From Pseudalkalibacillus sp045920555 (lineage in GTDB: Bacteria; Bacillota; Bacilli; Bacillales; Fictibacillaceae): DNA of 64,000 nt. The notes beneath the pieces are model-generated. The model made no database searches. It was not told where the DNA came from and saw only the letters and a list, made by a program, of their open reading frames with translations. Shown one piece after another: positions 17,693 through 25,917 of this stretch (position 1 is its first letter; the number at the start of each line of letters is the position of its first letter). The translations under genes and the position numbers were made by a program. The stretch spans positions 5,828,001-5,892,000 of the forward strand of contig NZ_CP174509.1 in NCBI RefSeq assembly GCF_045920555.1. Direction: 5' to 3'.

Positions 17693-18050
17693 TTTTCGCG
17701 AAATCCACTCCCTTTCCGCGGGCGATCCGCAAGCCACCTCGCTCACTTGCACAGGATCTCAACACAAAAATGAAATCATTTTCGTGTCTGCGATGAGAAT
17801 TCTTAGAAGCTTTCCTTATGCTGGCTTCGACGTTCACCACAAGACCACGGACTTATAATCAACCATGTAGTTTTGCGCCGAGTAACCGCAGGCGCAGGAC
17901 GTACTTGTACAGGATGTACTGACTTCGACGTTTACCATAGGACGTGGTGGTACTTAGTCGAAGTTCATTATTATACTCGAAGATCCTTAATCGCTGCGGG
18001 GTCTCGCCTGGCTCGCTTTCCCGCAGGGAGTGTCGTAGATTTCGCTTAAA
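17693..18050 (+). repeat. Long intergenic repeat, copy 1 (left flank of the catabolic cluster)
   Basis: A 358-bp element with no protein-coding content. It starts CGCGAAATCCACTCCCTTTC and ends GGGAGTGTCGTAGATTTCGC; the ends are imperfect inverted repeats. Positions 17762-17855 (94 bp) are identical to 30689-30782 in the second copy. Truncated copies at 139-190, 6614-6720 and 17428-17482 retain one or both ends. This behaviour resembles a MITE, although I see no target-site duplication. Together with the shorter copy it fills the 17334-18075 gap. Confidence 0.7.
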
Positions 18051-18075
18051 CATTAAAAAATTTATCACACAAACA

Positions 18076-18116
18076 GAAAAAAAACCACCTCGAAAAAAGA
18101 TACGTTCGAGATGGTT
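18076..18116 (-). terminator. Terminator of icmF
   Basis: Minus strand AACCATCTCGA-(12 nt)-TCGAGGTGGTT followed by TTTTTT, 28 bases after the icmF stop. Confidence 0.9.
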
Positions 18117-18143
18117 CCTTACTAATATTTTTTCGTAAGTCAC

Positions 18144-21100
18144 TTACATATTTCGTCGGTATTTTCCACCAACTTCGTAAAGTGCCCGTGTGATTTGCCC
18201 GAGACTTGCATGACGTACGGTCGTCATAAGCTCCGCAAACAGGTTACCGCCTGATAGCGCTGTCTGCTTCAAACGTTGCAACGCCTCAGTTGTCTTATCC
18301 TCATGCTTTTCCTGGAAGGCACGTAAGTTAGCGATTTGTTGTTCTTTCTCTTCTTTCGTCGCTCGGGCTAATTGAATGTTGAATTCTTCCTCTGAAGGAG
18401 GATTCGGATTCAAGTACGTATTCACCCCGATGATCGGCAATGAACCATCATGTTTCTTCATTTCATAATACATGGATTCTTCCTGGATCTTACCACGCTG
18501 GTACTGTGTCTCCATCGCACCGAGAACGCCTCCACGGGAATTGATGCGCTCGAACTCCTGGAGAACCGCTTCTTCAACAAGGTCTGTCAACTCTTCAATG
18601 ATGAATGAACCTTGCAGAGAGTTTTCATTTTTCGCAAGACCAAGTTCCTTCGTGATGATCATCTGGATCGCCATAGCTCGACGGACAGATTCTTCTGTCG
18701 GTGTGGTGATCGCTTCATCATAGGAGTTCGTATGGAGCGAGTTACAGTTATCATAAATCGCCATCAATGCCTGCAACGTCGTACGGATATCGTTGAAGTC
18801 GATTTCCTGAGCATGCAAGGAACGACCAGAAGTCTGGATATGGTACTTCAGCTTCTGACTGCGCTCATTCCCTTTATACTTATTTTTCATGACCGTTGCC
18901 CAAATTCTTCTCGCTACACGGCCGATGACCGTATATTCCGGGTCAAGACCATTACTGAAGAAGAAGGACAGGTTCGGTGCGAACGTATCGATATCCATAC
19001 CCCTGCTCAAATAGTACTCCACATAAGTGAAGCCATTTGCAAGTGTAAGCGCAAGCTGGGTGATCGGGTTCGCTCCTGCTTCAGCAATATGGTAGCCGGA
19101 GATTGAAACGGAATAGTAGTTACGCACTTTGTTATCGATGAAATACTCCTGGATGTCCCCCATCAGACGAAGAGCAAATTCCGTCGAGAAGATGCAGGTG
19201 TTCTGTCCCTGGTCTTCCTTCAGGATATCCGCCTGGACGGTTCCACGGACAACCGATAACGTCTTAGCCTTGATTTCTTCCGCCTCTTCGCCTGTCGGTT
19301 TGCGGCCGTTTTCCTCTTCAAAACGAGCTAACTGTTGATCGATAGCCGTATTCATGTACATCGCGAGGATGATCGGGGCCGGTCCGTTGATCGTCATCGA
19401 TACTGAAGTGGACGGCGCGGTCAGATCGAATCCTGCATAAAGTTTCTTCATGTCTTCAAGTGTACAAATGCTGACGCCGCTCTCTCCGACTTTTCCGTAA
19501 ATGTCCGGGCGGTAATCAGGATCCTCACCATACAATGTCACGGAGTCGAAAGCAGTACTGAGCCGTTTGGCTTCGTCATCCTTCGAAAGATAGTGGAATC
19601 TGCGGTTTGTTCGTTCTGGTGTCCCTTCTCCAGCAAATTGACGCTTCGGATCTTCTCCTTTCCGCTTGAAAGGAAATACGCCACCTGTGAATGGATAGCG
19701 TCCTGGTACGTTTTCAAGCAATGACCAGCGGACAATTTCGCCCCAGTCTTTGTACTTCGGAAGCGCGACTTTAGGGATATCGAGTCCCGAAAGGCTTCTT
19801 GTTTTCAGCTCGGTCACGATTTCCTTGTCACGGATCTTCGTCACGAATTCATCTTTACTGTATTGTTCTTTTAACGTATCCCATCCATCTAAAATTTCCT
19901 TCGCTTCAGGATGAAGTTTCTTTTCGTAGTCTTTTTTCACGTCAGTCAACGTACGGATCGTCACTTTGCCGTCCGCATCCGTTTCCTCGATCGCTTCAAG
20001 CGTTCCTTCGATCTGATACATTTTTCGAGCCGTTTCAGACTGCTCTTCGACATACTCATGATAACCACGGACGGTTTGCACGATTTCATTGAGATATCCG
20101 ACGCGATCCGGCGGAATGATCATGTTCTGTTTTTCGACCTTCCCTTTTGTATCAAAAGAACTCTCCCATCCGAGGTTGAACTTCTCATTCAAGACATTGA
20201 CGAGTGCGCTGAAAAGTATGTTCGTCCCGAGGTCATTGAATTGGCTCGCGATTGTTCCAAACACCGGCATTTCATCAAGGTCTTTATCGAACAGCATGCG
20301 GCTGCGCTGGTATTGTTTTTTCACATCGCGCAATGCATCCTCAGAGCCTTTACGGTCGAATTTGTTGATCGCAATCAAGTCTGCATAATCGATCATATCG
20401 ATTTTTTCAAGCTGGGAAGGCGCACCGAATTCACTTGTCATGACATACATCGATACGTCAGAGATTTCCACGATTTCAGCATTCCCCTGGCCGATCCCGC
20501 TCGTCTCGACGATGATCAGGTCATATCCCGCAGCTTTTACAACAGAAAGCGCATCCGTGATCGCTTCCGATAATTCCGTTTTCGAACCGCGTGTTGCCAG
20601 GCTTCGCATATAGACCCGCGGTGAATGGATGGCATTCATACGGATCCTGTCTCCGAGAAGGGCGCCGCCGGTTTTCTGTTTTGTCGGATCGACGGAAAGG
20701 ATTGCGACTGTTTTATCGTGGAATTCATTCAAATAGCGGCGGACGAGTTCATCTGTCAGTGAGCTTTTACCCGCTCCACCTGTTCCTGTTATCCCCAGCA
20801 CCGGAACTTTTGCTGCCATTTCTTTCATTTGTATGATCGCTTTTTCTGCCGTAGCAGCCATCTCTTTCTGCGTTTTACCGAAGTTTTCGGCAACTGTGAT
20901 CAACCGGGCCACTGCTCTTGGATCCCTCGATTGGAGATGTTCCATTTCATCGGTCAGGTCAGAAAATGTCGGGAAATCACAATCCTTCACCATCTGGTTG
21001 ATCATGCCTTGCAGGCCAAATGTGCGTCCGTCTTCAGGTGAGAAGATTCGTGAGACTCCATACTCATGAAGTTCCTTGATTTCCTTCGGGATGATGACGC

Positions 21101-21404
21101 CCCCGCCTCCTCCGTATACACGGATATGTGAAGCACCGTTTTCTTTCAAAAGATCAATCATGTATTTGAAATATTCAACGTGCCCGCCTTGATAAGATGA
21201 CACGGCTATGCCCTGAACATCTTCTTGGATTGCCGCTTGCACGACTTCATCTACAGAACGGTTATGGCCTAAATGAATGACTTCAGCCCCGCTTGCTTGA
21301 ATGATGCGTCGCATGATGTTTATCGAAGCATCATGGCCATCGAAAAGACTTGTGGCTGTCACAAAACGAACATGGTTCTTCGGTTTGTATACTTCTGTTT
21401 CCAT
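18144..21404 (-). CDS. icmF: Fused isobutyryl-CoA mutase IcmF
   Basis: Adenosylcobalamin-dependent mutase fused to its own G-protein chaperone; it interconverts isobutyryl-CoA and butyryl-CoA. The 1086-aa protein has an N-terminal B12-binding domain with the base-off motif DGHDASI (22-28), a MeaB-like GTPase with P-loop GITGTGGAGKSS (204-215), and a C-terminal TIM-barrel acyl-CoA mutase with PFTGGVFPFKRKGEDP, SISGYHIAEAGANP and HTNSYDEAITTP. The FPF context (in place of the TMY of methylmalonyl-CoA mutase) supports isobutyryl-CoA as substrate; pivalyl-CoA/isovaleryl-CoA activity is also known in the family. ATG 21404 has AAAGGAGC. It heads a minus-strand acyl-CoA catabolic cluster. Confidence 0.94.
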   Translation of the reverse strand: METEVYKPKNHVRFVTATSLFDGHDASINIMRRIIQASGAEVIHLGHNRSVDEVVQAAIQEDVQGIAVSSYQGGHVEYFKYMIDLLKENGASHIRVYGGGGGVIIPKEIKELHEYGVSRIFSPEDGRTFGLQGMINQMVKDCDFPTFSDLTDEMEHLQSRDPRAVARLITVAENFGKTQKEMAATAEKAIIQMKEMAAKVPVLGITGTGGAGKSSLTDELVRRYLNEFHDKTVAILSVDPTKQKTGGALLGDRIRMNAIHSPRVYMRSLATRGSKTELSEAITDALSVVKAAGYDLIIVETSGIGQGNAEIVEISDVSMYVMTSEFGAPSQLEKIDMIDYADLIAINKFDRKGSEDALRDVKKQYQRSRMLFDKDLDEMPVFGTIASQFNDLGTNILFSALVNVLNEKFNLGWESSFDTKGKVEKQNMIIPPDRVGYLNEIVQTVRGYHEYVEEQSETARKMYQIEGTLEAIEETDADGKVTIRTLTDVKKDYEKKLHPEAKEILDGWDTLKEQYSKDEFVTKIRDKEIVTELKTRSLSGLDIPKVALPKYKDWGEIVRWSLLENVPGRYPFTGGVFPFKRKGEDPKRQFAGEGTPERTNRRFHYLSKDDEAKRLSTAFDSVTLYGEDPDYRPDIYGKVGESGVSICTLEDMKKLYAGFDLTAPSTSVSMTINGPAPIILAMYMNTAIDQQLARFEEENGRKPTGEEAEEIKAKTLSVVRGTVQADILKEDQGQNTCIFSTEFALRLMGDIQEYFIDNKVRNYYSVSISGYHIAEAGANPITQLALTLANGFTYVEYYLSRGMDIDTFAPNLSFFFSNGLDPEYTVIGRVARRIWATVMKNKYKGNERSQKLKYHIQTSGRSLHAQEIDFNDIRTTLQALMAIYDNCNSLHTNSYDEAITTPTEESVRRAMAIQMIITKELGLAKNENSLQGSFIIEELTDLVEEAVLQEFERINSRGGVLGAMETQYQRGKIQEESMYYEMKKHDGSLPIIGVNTYLNPNPPSEEEFNIQLARATKEEKEQQIANLRAFQEKHEDKTTEALQRLKQTALSGGNLFAELMTTVRHASLGQITRALYEVGGKYRRNM

Positions 21405-21440
21405 TTTGGGCTTGCTCCTTTCTATTTCAGTTTTGGGTAT

Positions 21441-21540
21441 ATCGCCGGTCCGGTTGATTTATCGGCGATTTTGGTAATATATCGGCGGTTCTATTGTTTT
21501 ATCAGCGATTTTGATGATTTATCGGCGGTCCGACACTATT
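21441..21540 (+). repeat. Tandem array A: five 20-bp units
   Basis: Five units in exact 20-base register at 21441, 21461, 21481, 21501 and 21521. Each starts ATCGSCGRT-like (ATCGCCGGT, ATCGGCGAT, ATCGGCGGT, ATCAGCGAT, ATCGGCGGT), followed by a T-rich half that varies. It lies between tetR and icmF and so is part of the leader if they share a transcript. Confidence 0.8.
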
Positions 21541-21571
21541 CGGCATCCTTTACCGGCCGATTATCCAGCTG

Positions 21572-22219
21572 CTATACTTTACTCGCCTTACGGTTCATTT
21601 CGATCCCATTCAATAAAAGCTCAATCTGGAATTGAGTATACGCTTCCAAACTATGGCTCTTTTGCAGGGCCCAACGTCTGAATGTCCACATCTGTCCCAG
21701 GATTAAGATGTTATGAGCGAGCAAATTCACTTCCTCTTCTGATAAAAACAGATTCCCTGCTTCCACAGAGCGTTGAATCAGCCTTTCGAAAATCGCTGTC
21801 ATCTCGATTTCTTTTCTCAATACGTACGGAAGCGCCTCATCTGATAAAGACTTCGCTTCCTGGTACATGACGAGAACCTCATCCTGCATTTCATCCATTA
21901 CTTTAAAATACGCAGCGATCGCTTCCTTGAGCCTGTTTATTCCAGGTTGATCCATGACGATTTCACTTTGCAAACGCGAGCGGACTTCGTCATAAATCGA
22001 ATCACAGACAAGATACAGGACATCTTCTTTTGAGCGGATATACTCGTAAAGGGTTCCGATGCTGAACCCTGCTGCTTTTGCAATTTCCCTTGTTGTCGTC
22101 CGGTGGAATCCCTTCTCTTTAAAAAGGGTTACGGCTGCTTTGACCATTTCTTCACGACGTTTTTGTATGAGTTTCTCGTCCTTTACTAGTGAAGGTACTT
22201 TCTTTTTCCCCAACGTCAT
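21572..22219 (-). CDS. TetR/AcrR family regulator
   Basis: A 215-aa regulator with an N-terminal helix-turn-helix (KGFHRTTTREIAKAAGFSIGTL, the typical TetR recognition region around residues 40-60) and a helical ligand-binding domain. It lies inside the acyl-CoA cluster between meaB and icmF on the same strand, so control of this cluster with an acyl-CoA effector is a reasonable inference. A perfect 14-bp palindrome 32 bases upstream (22251-22264) is a likely autoregulatory site. The start at 22219 is close to AAAGAGGG; a TTG two codons later is an alternative. Confidence 0.85.
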   Translation of the reverse strand: MTLGKKKVPSLVKDEKLIQKRREEMVKAAVTLFKEKGFHRTTTREIAKAAGFSIGTLYEYIRSKEDVLYLVCDSIYDEVRSRLQSEIVMDQPGINRLKEAIAAYFKVMDEMQDEVLVMYQEAKSLSDEALPYVLRKEIEMTAIFERLIQRSVEAGNLFLSEEEVNLLAHNILILGQMWTFRRWALQKSHSLEAYTQFQIELLLNGIEMNRKASKV

Positions 22220-22250
22220 CCCTCTTTCATAGTTGGTTTCTTTTTTCGAC

Positions 22251-22264
22251 TCAATACGTATTGA
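22251..22264. promoter_or_regulatory. Palindromic operator candidate (TCAATACGTATTGA)
   Basis: A perfect 14-bp palindrome in the 76-bp gap between meaB and the TetR gene. Size and symmetry fit a TetR-family operator. No second exact copy was seen in the window. Confidence 0.5.
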
Positions 22265-22295
22265 AGTCTAGCAAACGGCGGATCGTCTACCGTTC

Positions 22296-23231
22296 TTATC
22301 TATCCAAATCAAGTTCTGATAAAATACTAGCAGCAGCAGTGTATGGATCTATTTTCCTACGTTCGATTTGTTCTCTCCAATCTCCATCCTGTTGCTGTTG
22401 TTCGATTTTCTTCATCAGTTCGTAATGTACGACTTCCAGTACCTCATCTTGTAAAATACGGGTCTTTTTCCGTTCGCCTTCCCCGCTATCTTGAAGGTAC
22501 TGCAAGTGTTTACAAGCCAAATCCCATACATCCTCCATGCCCTTGTTCTGTGTTGAAATCGTCTGGGCGATCGGTGGACGGTAGTCAGCATCATGTTTGA
22601 CGAGATCGAGCATGCCTTCGATTTCAGTCATCAATTTCGAAACTCCAGGGAGGTCGGCTTTATTGATGATGAAGAGGTCCGCAATCTCCATGATCCCAGC
22701 TTTGAAGACCTGCACAACGTCCCCGCTTCCAGGGTTCAGGACGACCGCTGTCGTATCAGCCACCTTCATGATATCAAGCTCCGACTGACCGACCCCGACA
22801 GTCTCCACGAGAATGACGTCAAAGCCATACGCATCCATCATCCGGACTGTCTCTTTCGTCGTCCTGGCCAGACCCCCTAGACTGCCACGTGTCCCCATGC
22901 TGCGGATATACACACCGGGATCGGTAAAATGCTCCGCCATCCGTACCCGGTCACCAAGCAATGCTCCTCCACTGAAAGGGCTTGTTGGATCGACAGCGAC
23001 AATACCCACAGTCAATTTCTTCGAGCGCAAGTACTGGATGAAACGATTGACGAGCGAGCTTTTCCCCGCACCGGGAGAACCAGTGATTCCGATGATATGA
23101 GCACCTTTGCCCTCGGCATGCAGGTCTTTTAAAATACTGAGTTTATCCGGATGATCGTTTTCAAGGAAGCTGATTCCCCTCGCTAGTGCCCTTACGTCTT
23201 TTTTAATTATCTTATTTGCGAGGTCATGCAT
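22296..23231 (-). CDS. meaB: MeaB/ArgK-type G-protein chaperone of B12 mutases
   Basis: A 311-aa SIMIBI-class GTPase with P-loop GSPGAGKSS (51-59), VDPTSPFSGGALLGDR switch region and the NKAD base-specificity motif. MeaB gates cofactor loading and protects methylmalonyl-CoA mutase. Here it is next to icmF, which already contains a G-domain, so this stand-alone copy probably serves another mutase encoded outside the window or helps IcmF. ATG 23231 has a strong GAGGAGG. It is 28 bases from the next gene, so it belongs to the operon. Confidence 0.92.
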   Translation of the reverse strand: MHDLANKIIKKDVRALARGISFLENDHPDKLSILKDLHAEGKGAHIIGITGSPGAGKSSLVNRFIQYLRSKKLTVGIVAVDPTSPFSGGALLGDRVRMAEHFTDPGVYIRSMGTRGSLGGLARTTKETVRMMDAYGFDVILVETVGVGQSELDIMKVADTTAVVLNPGSGDVVQVFKAGIMEIADLFIINKADLPGVSKLMTEIEGMLDLVKHDADYRPPIAQTISTQNKGMEDVWDLACKHLQYLQDSGEGERKKTRILQDEVLEVVHYELMKKIEQQQQDGDWREQIERRKIDPYTAAASILSELDLDR

Positions 23232-23259
23232 GATTGGTCCTCCTCGTTCTTCCCTGCTA

Positions 23260-24402
23260 TCAATCTGCTAATAGCATTCTCGAAATGACAAGACGTTGGA
23301 TTTCGTTCGTTCCTTCATAGATTTGAGTGATTTTCGCATCACGCATATAACGCTCGACAGGATAGTCCTTCGTGTACCCATATCCGCCATACACCTGGAC
23401 CGCTTCCGTCGTCACTTCCATCGCGATATCTCCTGCAAACAATTTTGACATTGCAGACTCTTTACCATATGGAAGCCCTTCGCTTTCTTTCCAAGCCGCT
23501 TGATAGGTCAAAAGTCTTGCAGCTTCAACCTTCGTCGCCATGTCCGCTAGTTTAAAACCTATCCCTTGCTGCAATCCGATCGGCTTCCCGAACTGCTGGC
23601 GTTCCTTAGCATAGCTTGTTGCAGCATCCAGTGCACCCTGAGCGATCCCGACTGCTTGTGCTGCGATTCCATTACGTCCGCCGTCCAGTGTTTGCATCGC
23701 GATTTTAAATCCTTCGCCTTCTTCACCTAGGCGGTTTTCAACTGGTACACGACAGTCTTCGAAAATGATTTCCAAAGTCGGGGACGAACGGATACCAAGT
23801 TTCTTTTCCTTTTTCCCGAATGAGAATCCAGGTGTTCCCTTTTCAACAATGAATGCTGAGATCCCTTTATGCTTTTTTTCGGCATCCGTGACCGCGAACA
23901 CGACATAGATCTCAGCGTCTCCACCGTTTGTGATGAAAATCTTCGAGCCGTTCAAGATGTATCCATCTCCATCAAGACGTGCTGTCGTTTTCATTTTCGC
24001 CGCATCAGACCCGGACCCTGGTTCAGTCAATCCATATGCGCCAAGTTTCTTTCCTTCAGCCATTGGACGTAGGAATTTCTGCTTTTGTTCTTCTGTACCG
24101 AATTTATATACCGGCCAGCCGGCAAGTGATGTATGTGCGGATAATGTTACCCCAGTAGAAGCACAGACACGTGACAGTTCTTCGACCGCGATGACGTAGC
24201 TCAAATAATCCGATCCGATTCCGCCATACTCTTCTGGCCACGGGATTCCCGTAAGGCCAAGTTCAGCCATTTGATCGAAAAGCGAACGGTCGAAGCGTTC
24301 TTCCTCATCACGTTCTGCAGCCGTCGGTTCCACCTCGTTCTTCGCGAAATCGCGGACCATTTTTCTAAGCATTTCATGTTCTTCTGAAAGTTGAAATTGC
24401 AT
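23260..24402 (-). CDS. Acyl-CoA dehydrogenase (first)
   Basis: FAD-dependent dehydrogenase of acyl-CoA beta-oxidation, passing electrons to ETF. The 380-aa protein has the N-terminal helical domain, the LTEPGSGSDAAKM flavin region, KIFITNGGDAEIYVV, and the catalytic base Glu363 in IYEGTNEIQRL. Position of Glu and length fit short-chain or branched-chain acyl-CoA dehydrogenases. ATG 24402 follows AAGGGAGAGG; an in-frame start seven codons upstream overlaps that site. Paralogue of the next gene; B. subtilis AcdA at this locus is the nearest known counterpart. Confidence 0.92.
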   Translation of the reverse strand: MQFQLSEEHEMLRKMVRDFAKNEVEPTAAERDEEERFDRSLFDQMAELGLTGIPWPEEYGGIGSDYLSYVIAVEELSRVCASTGVTLSAHTSLAGWPVYKFGTEEQKQKFLRPMAEGKKLGAYGLTEPGSGSDAAKMKTTARLDGDGYILNGSKIFITNGGDAEIYVVFAVTDAEKKHKGISAFIVEKGTPGFSFGKKEKKLGIRSSPTLEIIFEDCRVPVENRLGEEGEGFKIAMQTLDGGRNGIAAQAVGIAQGALDAATSYAKERQQFGKPIGLQQGIGFKLADMATKVEAARLLTYQAAWKESEGLPYGKESAMSKLFAGDIAMEVTTEAVQVYGGYGYTKDYPVERYMRDAKITQIYEGTNEIQRLVISRMLLAD

Positions 24403-24463
24403 GATTCCCTCTCCCTTTTCCATTTGAAATTACGTATTTTTTGCGTCAACCAGTAACTCGACA

Positions 24464-24503
24464 AATTAGAAACATCACCGGCTAAAAACATCACGTCCAA
24501 TGA
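24464..24503 (+). repeat. 40-bp repeat, second copy
   Basis: Matches 9773-9812 at about 34 of 40 bases. It begins the repeat-filled gap 24403-24747 between the two acyl-CoA dehydrogenase genes. Confidence 0.5.
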
Positions 24504-24536
24504 TTTCAGCCGTCCGATTGCAAGGATTATTGTATT

Positions 24537-24675
24537 TTTAGAGGACATTTGTGCCGTTATTTGTGACATAAAGGTGTGATTCTAGAAATTAGTGGACATC
24601 GGTTCCGTTAATTGACTATTGAATCGTATTTTTGACGCCATTTTTACGAAATAAGGTCTCCAGTGTCCTCTAAAT
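24537..24675 (+). repeat. AGAGGACA-type repeats, two overlapping units
   Basis: The first unit (AGAGGACATTTGTGCCGTTA at 24540) matches the minus-strand copy at 4540-4605. The second runs from TTAGTGGACATCGGTTCCGT (24588) to CAGTGTCCTCTAA (24674); it has the same ends and length as 38936-39022. Outer ends TTAGnGGACA and TGTCCTCTAA are inverted repeats. Confidence 0.6.
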
Positions 24676-24689
24676 ATTACGCAGGATAA

Positions 24690-24744
24690 AGTGCAACTAA
24701 GGCTCAGCCTGCGCCAGAGGCTTGGCTTTGCCAATTTTTTTATT
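24690..24744 (-). repeat. Partial copy of the GGCTGAGCC-type repeat
   Basis: The minus strand reads TTGGCAAAGCCAAGCC, then AGGCTGAGCCTTAGTTGCAC, as in the elements at 39095-39200 and 58641-58727, but without the palindromic AAAGTAT arm. Confidence 0.55.
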
Positions 24745-24747
24745 GAA

Positions 24748-25890
24748 TCAGCTGTTCATCAAATGTTTGCTGATCACCAACCGTTGTATCTCACTCGTGC
24801 CTTCATAGATTTCACATACTTTCGCATCCCGGAACAGCCGCTCGACTGGGTACTCTTTCGTATATCCATATCCACCGTGGACTTGGACCGCTTCAATCAC
24901 CGCTTTCGTCGCAATGGTCGACGCGAAGAGCTTCGCCATGGAAGCATCCTTTCCACAAGGCTTTCCTAGCGATTTCAGATTCGCCGCTTTATAGGTCAAA
25001 AGCCTCGCCCCTTCGACTTGGGTCGCCATATCGGCAAGCTTGAATCCGACGCCTTGCTGCATGCCGATCGGCTTTCCGAATTGCTGGCGTTCTTTTGCGT
25101 AATCTGTTGAGTATTCTAGCGCGGCTTCTGCAATTCCCAATGCTTGCGCGGCGATCCCGATCCGCCCGACATCAAGGTTCGCCATTGCGATTTTAAAGCC
25201 CATGCTTTCTTCCCCAAGTCGGTTTTCCGCAGGCACTCGGCAATCTTCGAAGATAAGCTGACTTGTGTTCGACCCATTCAGTCCCATCTTCTTCTCTTTT
25301 TTACCGACTTCAAAACCAGGTGTGTCTTTTTCAACGATGAATGCAGTGATTCCGCGGCTTCCTTCTCCTGGATCCGTGGAAGCGAAAACAATATAGACAT
25401 CCGCTTCACCGGCATTCGTGATGAAAACCTTCGAGCCGTTCAAGATATAGTGATCGCCATCCCTGACTGCACGCGTCTTCAACCCGCCTGCATCGGATCC
25501 AGCGTTTGGCTCTGTCAATCCGAATGCACCGAGATACTCACCGCTTGCCAGCTTCGGCACATACTTTTTCTTTTGTTCATCGGTTCCGAAATAGTAGATT
25601 GGATTCGTCGCGACGGATGTGTGCACTGATAAAATGACTCCAACTGTGGCACTCACTCTGGAGAGCTCATTGATTGCGATGATGTAGGATGTGAAATCCA
25701 TCCCTGCTCCACCGTACTCTTCAGGAATCGGTATACCCATCAACCCAAGCTCACCCATTTTTTCAATGACAGCTGTTGGAAATTTATCCTTCTCATCCAT
25801 CTCTTCTAAAATCGGACGGATTTCAGCTTCGGCAAAATCACGGACCATCTTCCGCATCATTTCTTGTTCTTCTGTAAAACGAAGATTCAT
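24748..25890 (-). CDS. Acyl-CoA dehydrogenase (second, MmgC-like)
   Basis: A 380-aa paralogue of the preceding dehydrogenase with LTEPNAGSDAGGL, KVFITNAGEADVYIV and catalytic Glu363 in IYEGTSEIQRL. ATG 25890 follows GGAGGAGG. It is tightly linked to hbd and the thiolase upstream, so the three probably act on the same C4 chain: butyryl-CoA to crotonyl-CoA (this enzyme), then, after hydration by an enoyl-CoA hydratase not in this window, to acetoacetyl-CoA and acetyl-CoA. IcmF would feed isobutyryl-CoA into this path as butyryl-CoA. Confidence 0.92.
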   Translation of the reverse strand: MNLRFTEEQEMMRKMVRDFAEAEIRPILEEMDEKDKFPTAVIEKMGELGLMGIPIPEEYGGAGMDFTSYIIAINELSRVSATVGVILSVHTSVATNPIYYFGTDEQKKKYVPKLASGEYLGAFGLTEPNAGSDAGGLKTRAVRDGDHYILNGSKVFITNAGEADVYIVFASTDPGEGSRGITAFIVEKDTPGFEVGKKEKKMGLNGSNTSQLIFEDCRVPAENRLGEESMGFKIAMANLDVGRIGIAAQALGIAEAALEYSTDYAKERQQFGKPIGMQQGVGFKLADMATQVEGARLLTYKAANLKSLGKPCGKDASMAKLFASTIATKAVIEAVQVHGGYGYTKEYPVERLFRDAKVCEIYEGTSEIQRLVISKHLMNS

Positions 25891-25917
25891 CGTCCTCCTC
25901 CTCTCTGGTCTTAACGG

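Noticed and set aside
21441..21540. CRISPR array
   Set aside because: The units are 20 bp in total with no separate spacers, repeats are too short and degenerate, and there are no cas genes.
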